The notes under the pieces: generated by a model
Database searches by the model: none
What the model saw: only the letters and a program-made list of their open reading frames with translations
Told to the model about the DNA's origin: nothing
NCBI RefSeq assembly: GCF_014652695.1
Contig: NZ_BMZH01000002.1
Location: 300,656 to 364,655 of the forward strand
Direction of reading: 5' to 3'
Length of the DNA stretch: 64,000 bases
From: Algimonas arctica
GTDB taxonomy: Bacteria; Pseudomonadota; Alphaproteobacteria; Caulobacterales; Maricaulaceae
Part shown: positions 1 through 7,987 of the stretch, in pieces
Layout: the number at the start of each line of letters is the position of its first letter
How positions within the stretch are numbered: position 1 is the stretch's first letter
Made by a program: the position numbers and the translations under genes

Positions 1-115
1 GGGCCATCAGGCCCTTAACCGCGATGTCTTTGCACATGGGGCCTTATCGGCGGCGGATTGGCTTATCGGTCGCGCGCCGGGTCTTTATACGATGAACGAT
101 CTTATAAAGACTTGA
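1..115 (+). CDS. dapB: 4-hydroxy-tetrahydrodipicolinate reductase, C-terminal end (partial)
   Basis: Only the last 37 codons are in the window, read in frame 2 and ending in TGA at 113-115. The residues GHQALNRDVFAHGA followed by LIGRAPGLYTMNDL match the DapB C-terminus, in which a conserved FARGA stretch is followed by GRYxMxDVL. DapB reduces dihydrodipicolinate to tetrahydrodipicolinate in the lysine and meso-diaminopimelate pathway. dapF and dapD lie further along in this window. The end overlaps the convergent gene on the minus strand by 14 bases. The call rests on a short segment, but the motif is distinctive and a dapB-nth neighbourhood is common in alphaproteobacteria. Confidence 0.75.
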   Translation, partial: GHQALNRDVFAHGALSAADWLIGRAPGLYTMNDLIKT

Positions 116-569
116 GCTCATCTTCCAGTCGCCCCGGTGTGTGCGCATGGTAGCGCCGGGCGAAAACATAGGCGATGGCCGCCCACGCCCCGAACAAACC
201 AAAGAAGATAAAGAACGCCCAGACCAGGTAGCCGGGCTCAAACACGCGAGATTGGCCTGACGCCTGCCACAATAAATCCAACGCCACTTCCAATATTTTT
301 GCAATAATCGGGGTCGCCAGCAAAACGGACCATAAAGCCAAAGCCGCATAGGTGGATGTTCGGGGCCCATTGATACGGCGGTAAGTCTCTACAAAGGCGC
401 CCCGATCCACATCTGCCGGGATCATCCCGTGCTGCGTGCGATAGTCAAAATCCTCATGCGCATCGCGCGTAATCCCCATCCAACCGATCACCGCCCGCAC
501 CGAAAAAGCGAGCGCAACAAGTGCGACCGGACCAAAGACAGCCCAAAGAACAATATCCGCATAAACCAT
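102..569 (-). CDS. Small integral membrane protein of unknown function
   Basis: I do not recognise the family. The protein (about 155 residues from ATG at 569; a GTG at 599 would add ten) has about four hydrophobic stretches: one at the N-terminus (IVLWAVFGPVALVALAF), two in the middle (ALALWSVLLATPIIAKI and YLVWAFFIFFGLFGAWAAIAYVF), with a soluble charged loop (RDAHEDFDYRTQHG) between the first and second. It ends in a charged tail. It is convergent with dapB and divergent from the FMN reductase gene, so it is probably a single-gene transcript. Function cannot be inferred. Confidence 0.6.
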   Translation of the reverse strand: MVYADIVLWAVFGPVALVALAFSVRAVIGWMGITRDAHEDFDYRTQHGMIPADVDRGAFVETYRRINGPRTSTYAALALWSVLLATPIIAKILEVALDLLWQASGQSRVFEPGYLVWAFFIFFGLFGAWAAIAYVFARRYHAHTPGRLEDELKSL

Positions 570-662
570 AACCTTCGATATGGCGTATATAGGCTTCACT
601 TCAAGTCACTTGCCTCGTTAGAGCGTCTCATCTACGGGCGATGGCTCACTTAAGGGACCCAT

Positions 663-1229
663 ATGTCCAGACCTGTTTCAATTGCTTTCATTTGTGCCTC
701 GCTTCGCCACGGCTCGATCAATCAAAAGCTGGAAACAGCCTTGATGATCAAGGCGGCTGCCATGGGGGCCGCGCCCACTAAGGTGGATTTGAATGATTAC
801 GCTATGCCGCTGTTCCACGGCGATTTAAAAACGCCGGATACCGTCATAGCCTTGATTGAACATCTTAAAGGATTTGACGCGGTTGTGATCGTCACGCCGG
901 AATATAATGGATCCTTACCGCCTTTACTCAAGAATACGATTGATTGGACAACCACGGTCGAGACCGGACATTTGACCGGACCCATTTACGGGATCGCCTC
1001 TTGTACGCCCGGACCGATGAGCGGGATCATGTGCTTGCGACAGCTCCATTACATCCTAAACCGCGTCGGCGCGGATGTTGTGACAACGCATGTGGGTTGC
1101 GGTCACGCCGCCGCCGCGTTTGATGGCGAAGGCCGTCTCTCGGCGGAACCAGCCAAAGGCCTCGCGGATAAAATGTTCAGCCAAATCATCACGCGCGTTG
1201 AACAAACCCACAGCGTCAAACCCTCTTGA
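663..1229 (+). CDS. NAD(P)H-dependent FMN reductase family protein
   Basis: This is a flavodoxin-fold reductase of the ChrR/AzoR/SsuE type that reduces FMN, quinones or chromate with NAD(P)H. The N-terminal strand and loop (IAFICASLRHGSINQKL) form the FMN phosphate-binding site. The middle motif VTPEYNGSLPPLLKNTIDW is the family signature and contacts the isoalloxazine ring and the dimer interface. The 188-residue length is normal. An AAGGGA ribosome-binding site lies just before ATG 663. Its TGA overlaps the TTG start of nth by four bases, so the two are probably co-transcribed. The natural substrate cannot be told. Confidence 0.85.
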   Translation: MSRPVSIAFICASLRHGSINQKLETALMIKAAAMGAAPTKVDLNDYAMPLFHGDLKTPDTVIALIEHLKGFDAVVIVTPEYNGSLPPLLKNTIDWTTTVETGHLTGPIYGIASCTPGPMSGIMCLRQLHYILNRVGADVVTTHVGCGHAAAAFDGEGRLSAEPAKGLADKMFSQIITRVEQTHSVKPS

Positions 1230-1903
1230 AGGAAAAACTTTATAAAGATCTGCCGCGCCCAAAGCTAAACCGGGCGCAGGTTGCAGAGATTTATGAGCGG
1301 CTGTGCCGGGAAAACCCAAACCCGCGCACAGAGCTGAACTACACCAACCCCTATACGCTCGTCGTGGCCGTCGCACTCTCCGCGCAAGCCACGGATATTG
1401 GCGTCAATAAAGCCACACGTGCCCTGTTTGAAGCCGCCGATACGCCGCAAGCGATGGTTGATTTGGGCGAAGACGTCGTTCGCGATCACATCAAGACGAT
1501 TGGGCTTTATCGCAATAAGGCCAAGAACGTCGTCAAGCTCTCCCAGATGATCTTGGATGATTTTGGCGGCGAGGTTCCAACCACGCGCGACGATCTGGAA
1601 AAGCTCCCCGGCGTCGGGCGTAAAACGGCCAATGTCGTCATGAACGAAGCGTTTGGTCAGCCAACCATGGCGGTCGATACACATATTTTCCGCGTCTCTA
1701 ACCGGACGGGCATGGCCCCCGGGAAAAATCCGGTCGAAGTTGAGCTGAACCTGCTCCGCGTCACACCGGATCAATATCGGATGGGCGCCCATCACTGGAT
1801 ATTGCTACACGGGCGCTATACGTGCGTCGCGCGCACCCCAAAATGTTATGACTGCCGGATCGCAGATTTGTGTAGATACACGCCCAAGACACCCGATCCG
1901 TAA
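1226..1903 (+). CDS. nth: Endonuclease III
   Basis: A bifunctional DNA glycosylase/AP lyase that removes oxidised pyrimidines in base excision repair. The helix-hairpin-helix LPGVGRKTANVV (127-138) carries the catalytic Lys133, and VDTHIFRV carries the catalytic Asp151. Cys200, 207, 210 and 216 have the C-x6-C-x2-C-x5-C spacing of the [4Fe-4S] cluster. The start appears to be TTG at 1226, overlapping the upstream stop by four bases; no in-frame ATG or GTG lies nearby, and the residues after it align with the family N-terminus. The 225-residue length is typical. Confidence 0.95.
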   Translation: MKEKLYKDLPRPKLNRAQVAEIYERLCRENPNPRTELNYTNPYTLVVAVALSAQATDIGVNKATRALFEAADTPQAMVDLGEDVVRDHIKTIGLYRNKAKNVVKLSQMILDDFGGEVPTTRDDLEKLPGVGRKTANVVMNEAFGQPTMAVDTHIFRVSNRTGMAPGKNPVEVELNLLRVTPDQYRMGAHHWILLHGRYTCVARTPKCYDCRIADLCRYTPKTPDP

Positions 1904-1940
1904 TCCCTTGCCCGACCCGTACATTTTGAAAGGCTCTCCG

Positions 1941-2480
1941 ATGCGTTTTTTTCTCGCTACTATTTTAACAGTCTCCCTACCCGCATTCGCGCTCGCAGGC
2001 CCTGCAGACTTCAAAACCGGCCCGATCATCGACGGCTTTGGCCCGGTCGCCACAGTCGCTGAGGCGCAGACTTTGCCTGAAACCGCACATTTTAAAGTCG
2101 CGTTTGATACGGCCAAAGGCTCGGATGGCGACGCGCTGAACCGAACGCTGGAAAGCGCGGCACGGTTTATCAATATGCACGGCGCTGCAGGCGTTAAATC
2201 CGGGAATATCGACGTCGCCGTCGTGATTCACGGCGGAGCGGCGTTTGATCTACTCTCCACAGAGGCACACAAAGCGCGACGCGATGGCGCGGATAACCCG
2301 AATATTGTCTTGATTGACGCGCTCACTGATGCGGGCGTGCACATCATGCTGTGCGGACAAACCGCCGCTTACCGCGACATTACCAAAGCTGAGCTTCTAC
2401 CGCATGTTGAGATGGCACTATCCGCGATGACCGCGCACGCGCAGCTGCAACAAAGCGGCTACACGCTGAACCCGTTTTAA
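1941..2480 (+). CDS. Exported DsrE/DsrF-like family protein
   Basis: From ATG 1941 the protein has a clear signal peptide (MRFFLATILTVSLPAFALAG). A DsrE/YchN-like alpha/beta domain of about 150 residues follows, with IDVAVVIHGGAAFDLL and a late VHIMLCGQTA strand-Cys element. Cytoplasmic relatives relay sulfur; periplasmic versions are mostly uncharacterised. A longer reading frame starts upstream at 1848 but overlaps the nth end and would bury the signal peptide, so I reject that start. The gene follows nth in the same direction with a 37-base gap. The single Cys is in the expected late position, but sulfur-transfer activity is not shown. Confidence 0.75.
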   Translation: MRFFLATILTVSLPAFALAGPADFKTGPIIDGFGPVATVAEAQTLPETAHFKVAFDTAKGSDGDALNRTLESAARFINMHGAAGVKSGNIDVAVVIHGGAAFDLLSTEAHKARRDGADNPNIVLIDALTDAGVHIMLCGQTAAYRDITKAELLPHVEMALSAMTAHAQLQQSGYTLNPF

Positions 2481-2508
2481 GGGGCCGCCCGGCCTAACGG
2501 GGCGAACC

Positions 2509-3216
2509 CTACTCCCGCGTGAGGGAGTAGCCGCCCGCCTCAGTCAAAAGAATGCTTGCCTGCCCTTTCACGGGTTCAATTTTTTGGCGCAGCCGATAGA
2601 CATGGGTCTCCAGCGTATGGGTCGTAACCCCGCTATTATAGCCCCAGACTTCTTCTAATAGCTCATCACGCCCGACGGGTTTGCCGCCCGCGCGGTAGAG
2701 ATATTTCAGAATATTGGTTTCTTTTTCCGTCAGGCGGATATCGCGCACCACTTTGCCGTCATCCGGCTGTGGCGGGGTCATGCGTTTGGCCGAAGGTTTG
2801 AAAACATAGGGCCCTATGCGGAATGTTGCATCTTCGCTTTGCTCGAAACTGCGCAAATGCGCGCGGATTCGCGCGATCAGAACAGAGAGCCGGAACGGTT
2901 TGGTCACATAATCATTGGCGCCGCTGTTCAAGCCAAGGATTTCGGACGCTTCGCCCGTATTCCCCGTCAACATGATGATTGGCGCGGCGACACCGTGTTT
3001 GCGCATGACAGCGCAGGCATCTGTGCCTTGCATGTCTGGCAAGTCGATATCGAGCACGATGGCATCAAAATCACCCTCTTGGGCGGCTTTGATCCCCTCG
3101 GTCGCTGTCGCCACAGCCGTCGTTTCGAACTCGTCGAAAAAAGCAAATTGGGAGGTTAGCTCTTCGCGAAGAGCGTCATCGTCATCGACGATTAGGATAC
3201 GTTTTTTAACTGACAT
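2509..3216 (-). CDS. cenR: OmpR-family response regulator, CenR/OtpR-like
   Basis: An N-terminal receiver domain has the acidic pocket Asp11-14, phospho-acceptor Asp56 (IVLDIDLPDM), Thr84 and Lys106 (YVTKPF). A winged-helix DNA-binding domain follows, containing LTEKETNILKYLYRAGGKP and WGYNSGVTTHTLETHVYRL. The latter stretch is nearly invariant in the CenR/OtpR group, which controls envelope integrity in Caulobacter, Brucella and Rhizobium. The length (235) is standard. No histidine kinase is adjacent, consistent with CenK being encoded elsewhere. It is divergent from an L,D-transpeptidase gene, a possible envelope target. Assignment to CenR rather than another OmpR-type regulator is by motif recall, not by a search. 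Confidence 0.75.
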   Translation of the reverse strand: MSVKKRILIVDDDDALREELTSQFAFFDEFETTAVATATEGIKAAQEGDFDAIVLDIDLPDMQGTDACAVMRKHGVAAPIIMLTGNTGEASEILGLNSGANDYVTKPFRLSVLIARIRAHLRSFEQSEDATFRIGPYVFKPSAKRMTPPQPDDGKVVRDIRLTEKETNILKYLYRAGGKPVGRDELLEEVWGYNSGVTTHTLETHVYRLRQKIEPVKGQASILLTEAGGYSLTRE

Positions 3217-3294
3217 GGGGGCACTCTAGACCAACTCGTCTATTTGCGCCAATCAGCGTTTGGTCGGCAATGATCAAACAGATGTGAGATACGT

Positions 3295-3804
3295 GTGAAC
3301 GAGCCCCTCCAATTTGACACGAAAACAAGGCGCGTGACCCTCGGTCACTGGGCTGCACCGTTCGGATTGGGGCGCGACGGGACAATTTCGGCGTGTGAGG
3401 GCCGTGAAGGGGACGCAAAAACGCCGCTTGGGTCTTATGTCCTTCGGTTCGGTCTTTACCGCGCCGACCGCCTACCCGACCCCGCCTCACCTTTGACGAT
3501 GCACCCTTTGCATAAGGATGATGCGTGGTGCGACGCGCCAAATGATCCGGCCTATAATCGGTTTGTGAAGCGGCCTTACGCCGGCAGCCATGAAGTTTTG
3601 TGGCGAGAAGACAGCGTCTATGATGTTATTTTAGTGATGAGCCATAATGACAGTCCGCCTGTCGCAGGTCTTGGCTCCGCCGTCTTTATCCATTGCCGCC
3701 AACCGGATCACCGCCCCACATTGGGATGTCTGGCGCTCGCGGCACCGGATATGTGGACCTTGTTGCCGAATTTAAAATCCGGACTGTCAGTCGAGGTGAT
3801 CTAA
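3295..3804 (+). CDS. L,D-transpeptidase (YkuD) family protein
   Basis: The protein has the YkuD core: GSAVFIHC (His133) and PTLGCLAL (catalytic Cys145). Here the usual S-H/N-G-C reads T-L-G-C. The earlier DAKTPLGSYVLRFGLYRAD stretch is also typical of the small L,D-transpeptidase branch found in alphaproteobacteria. Such enzymes crosslink peptidoglycan peptides or attach proteins to them. No signal peptide is visible, so its location is unclear. The start is GTG at 3295, 78 bases from the divergent CenR-like gene, and the shared spacer is likely to hold both promoters. Confidence 0.8.
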   Translation: MNEPLQFDTKTRRVTLGHWAAPFGLGRDGTISACEGREGDAKTPLGSYVLRFGLYRADRLPDPASPLTMHPLHKDDAWCDAPNDPAYNRFVKRPYAGSHEVLWREDSVYDVILVMSHNDSPPVAGLGSAVFIHCRQPDHRPTLGCLALAAPDMWTLLPNLKSGLSVEVI

Positions 3805-3837
3805 AAGCCCGTCTATCGGGACGCGCACACAGCGAAA

Positions 3838-4515
3838 CTAAGTATAATCTCTCGCGCCAAACAGCGCGCTACCAACGCGAACATGAGTCGCTCCAAACGG
3901 AATCGCTGTTTCAAAATCCGCGCTCATCCCCATGGATAAACCTTTAAGTCCGGATATTTTCGCCATTTTTTCTAACCGCCAGAAATGCGGCGCGGCCGGC
4001 TCATTAATCGGCGGGATACACATGAGGCCTTCCGGCTCCAACTTATACTCTGAGCGTAGGCGGTCGAGAAACGCGGGCAGATTATCCGGCGCTACTCCGG
4101 CTTTTTGATCTTCTTCACCGAGATTGACCTGTATGAATACACGCGGCATCCGACCGACCGCATCCGCCGCATTTAACAGCGCTTTTGCCAGTTTCTCTCG
4201 GTCCAGCGTGTGAATAACATCAAATAGCGCCACCGCATCCTTGGCTTTGTTGGTCTGCAATGGGCCAATCAAATGAAGCTCAAGCGTATTGCGGTAACTC
4301 GCAAATGTCTCACCCCACCGAGTTTGAGCGTCTTGCACGCGGTTTTCACCAAATACGGTCAGCCCGGCATCAAGCCCGGCTTGAATACGGTTATCGGGCT
4401 GCACTTTAGACACCGCAATCAGGGTTGGGGTCGTAACGCCCGCCGTTTTGGACGCCGTGTCGATTCGTTGTAAAATTTCCGTGCGCGCGTCCGCTATGGT
4501 AAGATGATCATTCAT
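3838..4515 (-). CDS. YggS family pyridoxal phosphate homeostasis protein
   Basis: A PLP-binding protein of the YggS/PROSC family that buffers PLP and affects amino-acid homeostasis. The PLP lysine lies in TLIAVSKVQP near the N-terminus. FGENRVQDAQ, LHLIGPLQTNKAKDAV, VNLGEEDQKAGV and the C-terminal LSMGMSADFETAI phosphate-binding stretch are all characteristic. I chose ATG at 4515 (MNDHLTIADARTEI) because the frame upstream has no family similarity and runs through the divergent gene. Length is 225 residues, normal for the family. Its start codon shares two bases with a candidate start of the opposite gene. Confidence 0.92.
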   Translation of the reverse strand: MNDHLTIADARTEILQRIDTASKTAGVTTPTLIAVSKVQPDNRIQAGLDAGLTVFGENRVQDAQTRWGETFASYRNTLELHLIGPLQTNKAKDAVALFDVIHTLDREKLAKALLNAADAVGRMPRVFIQVNLGEEDQKAGVAPDNLPAFLDRLRSEYKLEPEGLMCIPPINEPAAPHFWRLEKMAKISGLKGLSMGMSADFETAIPFGATHVRVGSALFGARDYT

Positions 4516-5476
4516 GAGCGCGCCATACAAAACCAGACCCTCGCTGCAAAGCCGCCAAATGGTCCCGTTGGTAAAAACCGCGGCGGCATTCTCTGGGTCA
4601 CAGCTTAACCCGCTTGTTTTAATGAGCGATCCGATCCGGACCCCTGATTTACTGGCTCTCGCGGCACACATGCCGCCTCGATCCGCTCTTATTTACCGCC
4701 ATTTTGGCGCGCCAGGGCTCGAGACACGTCTGCGTCGCGTGACCGCATCGCGGGGCGTCCAGTTTCTGATTGGGAATGACCCACAACTGGCCGCTGCTTG
4801 CGGCGCGGACGGTGTCCATTTCACGCGGTCGACGCCCGGCACAACGCTGCAACAGTGGCGTTGGATAAAACCCGATTGGATTATCAGCGCCGCCGGGACA
4901 AAAGTCGAACTAGACACACGGCCCGTGGAGACTCTGGACGCGCTGTTCCTCTCACCGGTTTTTGCCTCAAATAGCCCGTCGGCTGGAACAGCCATTGGTG
5001 TTGACGCGTTAAGAGTTCTCACACGCCTTTACGCCTGCCCAATTTTTGCTTTGGGCGGGATCAACTCAGACAATGCTGCGACCCTCATCGGCAGCGGTAT
5101 TGCCGGGATCGCCGCCATCGACGGTTTCGCGACAGCGCTAAGGACTCAGAATATGAACGCCCCTATCCACGCCAAACCCGACGGATTTGTCACAGTCACG
5201 AAGCAAGAAGACGATGATTTGATCACGTTTACCGCCGATGTGATGGGCGAGACGGCCACGGGGGAACTCACTTTACGCCGCGTATCAGACGATGTCTGGA
5301 ATGCTGACCACACAGGTGTACCAAAAGCGATTGGTGGCCGTGGTGTCGGCAAAGCACTCGTCCGGGCCATGGTCGAAGACGCGCGCCTGCATGGCTACCG
5401 CGTCATTCCCGGCTGTCCTTTTGTGGCGAAACTATTTGAGCGAAAACCAGACTGGGCCAAAGGCGTCGCAGCCTAA
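4514..5476 (+). CDS. TenI/thiamine-phosphate-synthase-like domain fused to a YjdJ-type GNAT domain
   Basis: One uninterrupted frame encodes two domains. Residues about 34-210 resemble ThiE/TenI proteins: LVLMSDPIRTPD, GADGVHF, DALFLSPVFAS, and FALGGINSDNAATLIGSGIA for the phosphate-binding end of the barrel. Residues about 214-320 resemble the small YjdJ/NATD-type acetyltransferase family: TADVMGETATGELTLRRV, GGRGVGKALVRAMVEDAR and VIPGCPFVAKLFERKPDW. An in-frame ATG at 5153 sits at the domain boundary and could give a separate GNAT product. The barrel start is uncertain (4514, 4559 or 4622); the last would remove the first strand. The TenI domain need not have thiamine synthase activity. Confidence 0.75.
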   Translation: MSAPYKTRPSLQSRQMVPLVKTAAAFSGSQLNPLVLMSDPIRTPDLLALAAHMPPRSALIYRHFGAPGLETRLRRVTASRGVQFLIGNDPQLAAACGADGVHFTRSTPGTTLQQWRWIKPDWIISAAGTKVELDTRPVETLDALFLSPVFASNSPSAGTAIGVDALRVLTRLYACPIFALGGINSDNAATLIGSGIAGIAAIDGFATALRTQNMNAPIHAKPDGFVTVTKQEDDDLITFTADVMGETATGELTLRRVSDDVWNADHTGVPKAIGGRGVGKALVRAMVEDARLHGYRVIPGCPFVAKLFERKPDWAKGVAA

Positions 5477-5495
5477 GTAACGCCGCAGTTACGGC

Positions 5496-7730
5496 CTAAA
5501 AGGTAATCCCGGCTTCAATAAAGATTGCGGTGGCTTTTTCGTTCACGGTTTGCGCTGTGCCGGCGACATCTTGCACCGTGTCACGGTCAGAATATTGCAC
5601 GCCTGCGCCGAGGCGAATGCGCTCATTAACATCATATGTGACGCCACCGGTGATTTGATCGCTGGAGAGGCCGACATTGGCGTCATTCGCATGCCCGTAG
5701 CCCATGGTGAAGCCCAGCACGGACGGCTGCCACGTAAGGCCAACATCATATGCTTCGTAATCGCCGTTCATCAGCCCTTGATTAGAGTTAAGATAGGATC
5801 CTCCGAGCGTGAAATCATTCATCCGAAACTCGAGGCCCGTGCCAAAGGCTTGGAGGTCATCGAGCCCCGTCAAGCCGGATTGTTCACTGCCCCGGGCATA
5901 AGTGGCTGTCGCTTCAACGCTCATGCCTGGTGCGAAGGTCCGGTCCAGCGCGATCCCGGCTTCCATGATATCTTTCAGGTCCGGAGTGACGACATTTTGG
6001 ATCCCGTCGACATCGACACAATAATCAACGCCGCAGGCTTCTGCATCCAATGCATATGAGACCCCGAATTGCACACCGACGCCAACTTGATCGCCCAGCA
6101 AGCGCGGGCTCGTATAGGTGATTTTTTCTGAAAAGCCTGACGCATCATTCAGCGTTTTAACCGCGTCGAGCCCTGTATAATCAACGGATGAATTACTCGC
6201 CCCAACATTTAGGAGTGTCGGTGCGCCAAGACTAAACAAATAAGCCGCCCCATCGTCGCGCCCGATCGTCACATCGCCGTATGCGGAGCGAAGGAATAGG
6301 TGCGCTGATTCAAGCGCAATTTGCGTGTCTTTCCCGACATCAGGTCCAAACGTGTAGAATTGTGAGGTATGACCCCGAACCGATGTCGGCGTGCCTGCGA
6401 CAAGGATCGTTGAACAGCCGGCCAGCGTTGGCGGGCAATCCGGTAAGCGGCGTGTGAACCCTTTGCGGCCTTCATCATATTGCGCACGCACTTGACCATG
6501 CACACCCCATTCAAGACCGCCTTGGGTGAACGCACTCAACTCAAGTTCAATGTCGCCGTCGGCTACGAAAGCTTCTTCCCAACCATTATTTTCGCGCGCC
6601 GCTGCGCCGCCACGGATCGCGCCGCGGATTAAAGTTGAAAGCGCCCCCAACCCGATCCGATTGAAAAACCCTTGCTTCGGCGCGGGTCCGGATTGTGGGC
6701 CGGCTTGGGCATAGGGGTCTGGGTATTGTCCCGAATTCGGGCCCCGGTTCCCGGCTGTGCGCGGGTCCGCTGTGCCATAATGTCCATACTGGCTGTCAGT
6801 CGGCGTTCCGTTATTCGCCATAGCGTCGGGTTGAGGCTCCCCCGGGCGACGATAGCCATATTCATAGGCGGTCGGTTTTTGAGATTGGGACTCATATTGA
6901 CCCCATGAGCCCGTTGATGACCCGGCAGGGGCGGCATTCGCCTGTTGCCCCGGATAGGTCCGAACCGGATTCGCGAGTTTATGAACGGTCCAATCCGTTT
7001 CATTGTTCACCGCACGGGAAGGTGGCGAATTGACGGACCCACGCGGGACATTGCCGTAAGCGCCAGGATTGGAAGAGCTCGGGTTATTCGATGTCACACG
7101 ACTGGCGCTGGACCCAGGGGCGAGTTGCCAAAGTCCCGGTGTCACAGAGGGAGATGTGAGGGGGGGCGACGTTAAGGGCGGTGATGATGTGCCCGACGAG
7201 CGGTACACGTAGCTTTCAGTCGGGACAGTCTGAACGGGAGTGGTTTGAACCGATGCCTCTTGAACAGGAGCCGCTTGTATAGGGGATGTCTTGGACTGCA
7301 CGACTTGAGCCCGCGCGGCGGTTGTGGTTGGTTTTGACGCACCGGGAGGCGGAGCCGTCGCTGTCTCAGGACTCAGCGTCCGTGAGCGCAGCATTAAACC
7401 CTGTGTTTGAGTCGTGGACGACGTTGTTGTGGTTCGGCTCTGTGTCTGGGTTTTTGCCTGCGTTTCGACTTGTGTGTCTGTCTGGGTCGCAACGCCCGCT
7501 TGTGGCAATTCCCAAGCGTTCACTTTTTTCTTATTGGCGAACGGGCTGTTCGATTGGGCCGATGCCACGACCGTGGCGCCAAGGGCCAACATCAAAGTCG
7601 GGCCAATCGCAAACAGCAAACGGCCTTTCAACGATGAATGTCCACGCTGACTGGACCTGTCTTCAGCCACCATTGAACGCAAGGCGGGAGGTGCCAAGTA
7701 TGGACGGTTAGCGAAGGTTTGTCGGGCCAT
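5496..7730 (-). CDS. Outer-membrane porin with long low-complexity N-terminal region
   Basis: The C-terminal half (about residue 370 to the end) looks like a porin-type beta-barrel. Alternating amphipathic strands include SAYGDVTIGRDDGAAY, VGVGVQFGVSYAL and ITGGVTYDVNERIRLGAGVQ, and the protein ends in the outer-membrane sorting residue Phe (FIEAGITF). Before it lie a hydrophobic export segment (LLFAIGPTLMLALGATVVASA) and about 290 residues rich in Thr, Gln, Ser, Pro and Ala with short repeats such as PPLTSPPLTSPSVTP and PVQ units. ATG 7730 is preferred to TTG 7772. The export segment sits unusually far in, about 45 residues from the start. A general porin is the most likely role. Confidence 0.75.
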   Translation of the reverse strand: MARQTFANRPYLAPPALRSMVAEDRSSQRGHSSLKGRLLFAIGPTLMLALGATVVASAQSNSPFANKKKVNAWELPQAGVATQTDTQVETQAKTQTQSRTTTTSSTTQTQGLMLRSRTLSPETATAPPPGASKPTTTAARAQVVQSKTSPIQAAPVQEASVQTTPVQTVPTESYVYRSSGTSSPPLTSPPLTSPSVTPGLWQLAPGSSASRVTSNNPSSSNPGAYGNVPRGSVNSPPSRAVNNETDWTVHKLANPVRTYPGQQANAAPAGSSTGSWGQYESQSQKPTAYEYGYRRPGEPQPDAMANNGTPTDSQYGHYGTADPRTAGNRGPNSGQYPDPYAQAGPQSGPAPKQGFFNRIGLGALSTLIRGAIRGGAAARENNGWEEAFVADGDIELELSAFTQGGLEWGVHGQVRAQYDEGRKGFTRRLPDCPPTLAGCSTILVAGTPTSVRGHTSQFYTFGPDVGKDTQIALESAHLFLRSAYGDVTIGRDDGAAYLFSLGAPTLLNVGASNSSVDYTGLDAVKTLNDASGFSEKITYTSPRLLGDQVGVGVQFGVSYALDAEACGVDYCVDVDGIQNVVTPDLKDIMEAGIALDRTFAPGMSVEATATYARGSEQSGLTGLDDLQAFGTGLEFRMNDFTLGGSYLNSNQGLMNGDYEAYDVGLTWQPSVLGFTMGYGHANDANVGLSSDQITGGVTYDVNERIRLGAGVQYSDRDTVQDVAGTAQTVNEKATAIFIEAGITF

Positions 7731-7799
7731 TGTCGGGCTCCGGTCGCAGAAAGGGAAAACGGTTAACGCCAAAGTCGCATGCAGGCCCCTAAAATAGTG

Positions 7800-7815
7800 T
7801 TAACGGCCTGTTTAC
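7800..7815 (-). promoter_or_regulatory. Possible CtrA-like binding site upstream of the porin gene
   Basis: The plus strand reads TTAACGGCCTGTTTAC, which on the minus strand is TAAA-N7-TTAAC. This is one mismatch from the CtrA consensus TTAA-N7-TTAAC. It lies about 70 bases upstream of the porin ATG in the 257-base spacer between porin and the DUF3576 gene. It is a motif match only. A site this degenerate occurs by chance at an appreciable rate. Confidence 0.25.
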
Positions 7816-7987
7816 ATCTCGCTATTTCAGCAAAAATCCGTGCAAAGGCGTCAATTTGAAAATAACTCCCTCTTGCGCTTACAAGAAGTTTATGAAACCC
7901 GGCCTTTCGTTCCGCTGTTCGCTTTGGCATAAGCGCGCGAAATCTTCGGTGCGCATTTGGTGCACTCTCTGACAAAGGTCCGATCTA

